From DAIDKA01 sp035506335 (GTDB taxonomy: Bacteria; Pseudomonadota; Gammaproteobacteria; Steroidobacterales; Steroidobacteraceae), in assembly GCA_035506335.1 (NCBI GenBank), contig DATJPN010000114.1, positions 1-9,290 of the forward strand: a stretch of DNA of 9,290 nt. Reading direction: 5' to 3'. The position numbers and the translations under genes were made by a program. Below, piece after piece: positions 6,301 to 9,290 of the stretch (the stretch's first letter is position 1; each line of letters starts with the position of its first letter). The notes under the pieces are model-generated. The model was given only the letters and a program-made list of their open reading frames with translations. It did no database searches and was not told the origin of the DNA.

Positions 6301-7186
6301 AGCTGCGGGTCCGGAAGGCGCGTGGGGACAGTCCCGCGTGCCGCGAGAAGAAGCGCGTGAAGTACGCCGCGTCGTCGAACCCCAGCGCATAGGCGATCCG
6401 CCGCACCGGCTCGTCGGTGTACAGCAGCTGGCGCTTCGCTTCGAGCGCGATGCGCGCATGCAGCAGCTGCACCGGCGTCTGGCCGGTCATCGCCAGGCAG
6501 GCATTGCGCAGCCGTGACTCGGAGACGTTCAGGGCCCGCGCGAAGGATGCGAGCGGTTCGCTGCGGCGATAGCGGCGTTCGACCAGTTCGCTGAAGCGCG
6601 CCACGAGCTGGCGCTGCCGTCCGGCGACCGGGTCGGTCACGTTCGGACGCTGCTGCGCGAGGCGCAGCAGGTTCGCGAGCAGTACCGACAGCCACCCTTC
6701 GAGCGCGAGAGCGTGCCCGGCGCGGGAACGCGCGCCCTCGCGCGCGAGCATGCGGAATGCCTGCGAGAGATCCGTCGCACGCAGGGACCTCACGCTCAGT
6801 TCGAGCGTCGCGGGCGAGGCGAAGAGGGCGCCGATCTCCGGTTCACGCCGCACGAATTCCTGCTGCAGCTGGCCCGACATCGACACGACGTAGCCGGTCG
6901 TCCCCGGCTCGAATTCGAAGCCGTGCACGGAGCCCGCCGGCATGAGCATCAGTGCGGGAGGGCGGAACTGGGTGCGCGCGCCCTCGGCCTGGGCGACACC
7001 GCGGCCGTGCAGCACGAAGATGACCTGGTGCAGCACCTGATGCCGGTGCGGCTCGATCTTCCAGTGATGCCGGGCGCTGCGGGACTCGATGGTTTCGACG
7101 TGCAGCAGGGGGCCGTCGAGACGCCGCGGCGCCTCCCCGTACAGGAGGTAGGTCGGAATCTGCCGCAGGGCGGTGCGCCTGGCCAT
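6284..7186 (-). CDS. PobR-like AraC-family regulator (aromatic-acid type)
   Basis: A 300-residue regulator. The N-terminal part (about 10-100) has the cupin-like sensor of the PobR/HpaA branch: IPTYLLYGE at 10-18, LLHVETIESRS (27-37), then HWKIEPHRHQVLHQVIFVLHGRG (41-63) and LMPAGSVHGFEF (81-92). The C-terminal AraC/XylS domain has a first HTH about 212-232 and a second, VRRIAYALGFDDAAYFTRFFSRHAG, about 261-285, closing with LSPRAFR. AraC-type PobR proteins activate 4-hydroxybenzoate hydroxylase genes when the aromatic acid is present. Here the regulator is divergent from a tannase/feruloyl esterase, so it probably answers a phenolic acid released by that enzyme. The ATG at 7186 is chosen because homologous proteins begin shortly before the I-P-x-x-x-L-Y-G-E motif; a longer start at 7309 would overlap the esterase gene. 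No clear Shine-Dalgarno sequence precedes this ATG. Confidence 0.88.
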   Translation of the reverse strand: MARRTALRQIPTYLLYGEAPRRLDGPLLHVETIESRSARHHWKIEPHRHQVLHQVIFVLHGRGVAQAEGARTQFRPPALMLMPAGSVHGFEFEPGTTGYVVSMSGQLQQEFVRREPEIGALFASPATLELSVRSLRATDLSQAFRMLAREGARSRAGHALALEGWLSVLLANLLRLAQQRPNVTDPVAGRQRQLVARFSELVERRYRRSEPLASFARALNVSESRLRNACLAMTGQTPVQLLHARIALEAKRQLLYTDEPVRRIAYALGFDDAAYFTRFFSRHAGLSPRAFRTRSFTAGP

Positions 7187-7205
7187 CGTTTCGATGCTAG
7201 CGACA

Positions 7206-7222
7206 GGACTTGAGAAAAGTCC
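7206..7222. promoter_or_regulatory. Candidate operator dyad, GGACTT-N5-AAGTCC
   Basis: Two 6-base arms are perfect inverted repeats with a GAGAA spacer, 20 bases upstream of the regulator start. AraC-family operators are more often direct repeats, so this could instead serve another repressor or be chance; its position in the divergent gap is the main support. Confidence 0.35.
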
Positions 7223-7289
7223 AATTCCGCGCCGGCTTCTGACAGCTTGCCAGGCCCGCCTCGCCACAGAATCCGTAGGCCTTGACCGC

Positions 7290-7294
7290 AGGAG
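7290..7294 (+). promoter_or_regulatory. Ribosome-binding site fixing the ATG start of the esterase
   Basis: AGGAG lies 5 bases before the ATG at 7300. This supports the ATG over an in-frame TTG at 7282, which would place the site inside the coding region and add six residues before the signal peptide. Confidence 0.7.
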
Positions 7295-7299
7295 ACCGC

Positions 7300-8922
7300 A
7301 TGAACACACGTTTGCTCCCCTTGATTGCGTTCACTCTCGCCGTGGCCCGGGTGCACGCGCAGGGCGCACCGACGACCTGCGACGCCTCCGGCATCGGCGC
7401 GGCGAAGCTGACCGCCGACGGGCCCGCGGTGCAGATCGTTTCGGTCACGACCGGTACGGCTGGGGCGGTGAACTACTGCCTGGTGAAGGTGCTCGTGCCG
7501 AAGGCCGTGAACATCTGGGTCGGACTGCCGATGGGCGGGGCCTGGAACGGACGCTGGCAGTCGGTCGGCGGCGGCGCCTATGCCGGCGCCGCGGCGGTCC
7601 CGACCGAGGCGCTGCGCGAGGGCTACGCCGCGGCGACCACCGATACCGGCCACGCCGGCGGCCGTCCGGACATGCCGGTGGCGATGGTCGACGGCAGCTT
7701 CGGCATGCTCGCCCCGGGCAAGCCGGATGTCGAGGTGCAGCGGGACTTCGCCTATCGATCGGAGCACCTGATGGCCGTGATCGGCAAGCAGCTCGTCGCA
7801 CAGTTCTACGGCAAGGCGCCGCAGTACTCCTACTGGAACGGCTGCTCGACCGGCGGCCGGCAGGGCCTGCGCATGGCGCAGGACTATCCGCAGGACTATG
7901 ACGGGATCCTGGCCGGCGCCCCCGCGATCCACTGGGACCGGTTCCAGGCCGCGATGCTCTGGCCGCAGGTCGTGCAGCAGCGCGTCAACGGGGGTCTCGT
8001 CGGGGGCGGTGATCGCGGCGTCATGGCCGCCAAATTCAAGCTCGCGACCGACAGGGCCATCGCGGCCTGCGATGCGCTGGACGGCGTGACCGACGGCATC
8101 CTCGGGGATCCGCGCCGCTGCGGGTACGAGGCCTCGGAGGATCATGACGTCACGCAGGCATCGTGTACCGCCGGCGATGGCAAATGCCTGACCCCGGGGG
8201 AGGCCGCGGCGATCGACCGGATCTGGCAGGGTCCCGTCGCCTGCGCCGACGGCAGGAGCGACCTGTGCGCAGTGCCGGAGGTCGCCTCGCGCGACCTCAC
8301 CGCGAAGGTGAACCGGCGCCTGTGGTACGGCGAGGTGCGCGGCACCGACCTCATGGCGCTCGCCGGTCCCCAGCCCTTCCAGATCGCCGTCGAACAGCCC
8401 CGCTTCTGGGTGTATTTCGATCCGGCCTGGGACTGGCACAAGGTCGGCACGCTCGATTTCGTCGGCTTCTTCCGGGACACCGTGGCGCGGGTCGGGCCGA
8501 TGATGGCCTCCGAGAATCCCGACCTGTCCGCCTTCCGCCGCCACGGCGGCAAGCTCGTGCTCTATCACGGCTGGAGCGACCAGCTCATCATGCCGCAGGG
8601 CACGATCGAGTATTACGACCAGGTGACCCGGAAGCTCGGCGGCGGGTATGCGCGGACACAGCAGTTCGCGCGCCTCTTCATGGCGCCCGGCGTCGGCCAC
8701 TGCTCCGGCGGTGCGGGGCCCCAGCCGCAACGGCCCTTCGATGCCGTCGTGAAATGGGTCGAAAAAGGCGTCGCGCCGGAAACGATCACGGCCAGCCGCA
8801 GTGCGAATGGCACGACCCAGACCCGGCCGCTGTGTCCCTACCCCGCCGAGGCGCGCTGGAAGGGCACGGGCTCGACGGATGATGCGGCCAACTTCGAGTG
8901 CGCGGTCGTGCCGCGCAGGTAG
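7300..8922 (+). CDS. Secreted tannase/feruloyl esterase family hydrolase
   Basis: A 540-residue alpha/beta hydrolase of the tannase/feruloyl esterase family, enzymes that cut ester bonds between phenolic acids (gallate, ferulate) or related acids and sugars, glucose polymers or polyesters. A signal peptide ends at about A20 (VHA before Q21), so it is exported. The nucleophile elbow is GCSTGG with S183; the other triad residues are D427 (GWSDQ) and H467 (GVGHCSGG). Cys182 and Cys468 sit next to the catalytic Ser and His, giving the family's CS-D-HC motif, where the two cysteines form a disulfide that holds the triad together. Residues 257-274, CDALDGVTDGILGDPRRC, match the calcium-binding loop of fungal and bacterial feruloyl esterases, also closed by a disulfide. 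Length is normal for the family. All catalytic parts are present. It is divergent from a PobR-like regulator. The exact substrate cannot be read from sequence; other family members cleave terephthalate esters. Confidence 0.95.
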   Translation: MNTRLLPLIAFTLAVARVHAQGAPTTCDASGIGAAKLTADGPAVQIVSVTTGTAGAVNYCLVKVLVPKAVNIWVGLPMGGAWNGRWQSVGGGAYAGAAAVPTEALREGYAAATTDTGHAGGRPDMPVAMVDGSFGMLAPGKPDVEVQRDFAYRSEHLMAVIGKQLVAQFYGKAPQYSYWNGCSTGGRQGLRMAQDYPQDYDGILAGAPAIHWDRFQAAMLWPQVVQQRVNGGLVGGGDRGVMAAKFKLATDRAIAACDALDGVTDGILGDPRRCGYEASEDHDVTQASCTAGDGKCLTPGEAAAIDRIWQGPVACADGRSDLCAVPEVASRDLTAKVNRRLWYGEVRGTDLMALAGPQPFQIAVEQPRFWVYFDPAWDWHKVGTLDFVGFFRDTVARVGPMMASENPDLSAFRRHGGKLVLYHGWSDQLIMPQGTIEYYDQVTRKLGGGYARTQQFARLFMAPGVGHCSGGAGPQPQRPFDAVVKWVEKGVAPETITASRSANGTTQTRPLCPYPAEARWKGTGSTDDAANFECAVVPRR

Positions 8923-8991
8923 GCTTTCAGGATTGCGCCGCGGCGGCGGCCGGGTGATAGTGCCCCTCTCCCTCAACGCCGGCGGACCCAC
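8923..8991 (+). promoter_or_regulatory. Intergenic gap between esterase and cupin, weak promoter candidate
   Basis: TTGCGC (8933-8938) and GATAGT (8956-8961) are spaced by exactly 17 bases but match only three and four of six consensus bases. No terminator-like hairpin with a U-tract follows the esterase stop, so read-through from the esterase promoter is at least as likely. Confidence 0.2.
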
Positions 8992-9290
8992 ATGAAGCTG
9001 CAACGCAATGGAACGATTCCGTCCCGCAAGGGAGCCCCCGAGAACTTCACCGGCAACGTGCGTCTCGACAGCTTCTTCCAGGCGCCCGAGCCCGCCCGTG
9101 CCGCCGGCGCCATCGTCACCTTCGAGCCCGGCGCCCGCACGCACTGGCACACCCACCCGCTCGGTCAGACGCTGATCGTGACCGCCGGGGTCGGCTGGAC
9201 CCAGTGCGACGGGGAGGCAAAGGTCGAAATCCGCGCCGGAGACATCATCTGGTGTCCCTGCCAGCGCCGGCACTGGCACGGCGCGACCAG
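8992..9290 (+). CDS. Small metal-binding cupin, (R)-hydroxynitrile-lyase-like (partial at 3' end)
   Basis: The first 99 residues of a cupin cut by the window edge; the family is about 130 residues. The sequence strongly resembles the manganese cupin hydroxynitrile lyase described from Granulicella, with FTGNVRLDSFFQAP, GARTHWHTHPLGQTLIVTAG and GDIIWCPCQRRHWHGA in the expected order. Counting from the ATG at 8992, H53, H55, Q59 and H94 fall at the same numbers as the metal ligands I recall for that enzyme, and H96 is also present. There is an extra His at 51 in place of a small residue. Many such cupins are annotated near carboxymuconolactone-decarboxylase-like proteins and may not act on cyanohydrins in vivo. 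It starts 69 bases after the esterase with a weak site (GGCGGA) and may be co-transcribed. Confidence 0.9.
   Translation, partial: MKLQRNGTIPSRKGAPENFTGNVRLDSFFQAPEPARAAGAIVTFEPGARTHWHTHPLGQTLIVTAGVGWTQCDGEAKVEIRAGDIIWCPCQRRHWHGAT

Larger units (their letters stand above)
7187..7299. promoter_or_regulatory. Divergent promoter region between PobR-like regulator and esterase
   Basis: A 113-base region with no gene. It should hold both promoters and any operator for the regulator. A perfect dyad, GGACTT-N5-AAGTCC, lies at 7206-7222. TTGAGA (7210-7215) overlaps it and matches five of six bases of a -35 box for the esterase direction, but no convincing -10 box follows at 16-18 bases. For the minus direction the signals are also weak. 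Confidence 0.5.

Noticed and set aside
5017..6459. A 480-codon open frame on the minus strand opposite the 459-residue gene
   Set aside because: Composition is that of an antisense shadow and it runs into the PobR-like gene in another frame; the plus-strand gene has a signal peptide and a strong ribosome-binding site.
7187..7309. N-terminal extension of the PobR-like regulator up to 7309
   Set aside because: It would overlap the esterase start and fill the only promoter gap; the family's sensor motif begins just after the ATG at 7186.
6949..9279. A 776-codon open frame on the minus strand opposite the esterase and cupin
   Set aside because: It spans several unrelated genes, has the His/Arg/Asp/Gly/Val-heavy make-up of a G+C-rich antisense shadow, and shows no family motif, while the plus strand has full catalytic motifs.
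1..9290. tRNA or rRNA genes, CRISPR repeats, insertion-sequence ends, attachment sites
   Set aside because: None was seen: no spaced direct repeats, no transposase or integrase motif, and the gaps between genes are too short or lack structure for RNA genes.

Overview
This is a high-G+C window with long, dense coding frames, consistent with a free-living proteobacterium. The TonB-dependent receptor type, exported esterase and many HH-type exported proteins suggest a gammaproteobacterium such as the Steroidobacter/Nevskiales side, or a sphingomonad-like alphaproteobacterium. This placement is only an inference from gene style. No RNA gene, insertion sequence, CRISPR array or phage gene was seen.

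Layout, left to right. (i) The 3' end of a TonB-dependent outer-membrane receptor enters from the left edge and ends at 783. It is tail-to-tail with an AraC-family regulator (780-1799, minus); the two stop codons overlap, and a perfect 12-bp hairpin lies just beyond the receptor stop. (ii) A 254-bp regulatory gap separates the regulator from a divergent GNAT acetyltransferase (2054-2578). (iii) A tight four-gene plus-strand cluster (2718-6300) encodes an exported small DUF6152-type protein whose mature form starts His-His, a four-helix DUF6644-type membrane protein, a second DUF6644-type protein fused to a C-terminal c-type cytochrome domain (CESCH), and an exported 459-residue protein of unknown function. 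The first three genes use GTG, TTG and GTG starts with good ribosome-binding sites. (iv) A PobR-like AraC regulator (6284-7186, minus) converges on the end of that cluster with a 17-bp overlap and is divergent from (v) a secreted tannase/feruloyl-esterase family hydrolase (7300-8922), followed by (vi) a small cupin resembling the Granulicella-type manganese hydroxynitrile lyase, cut off at the right edge.

How the genes may work together. The right-hand part reads as an aromatic-ester module: an aromatic-acid-type regulator controls a secreted esterase that would release phenolic acids, and the receptor at the left could import a related ligand. The centre is the most novel part. It has the architecture of a membrane redox unit (membrane helices with conserved histidine, a periplasmic haem c domain and two exported partners) with no described function that I know of. 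Whether it serves the aromatic-ester module or is independent cannot be decided from this window.
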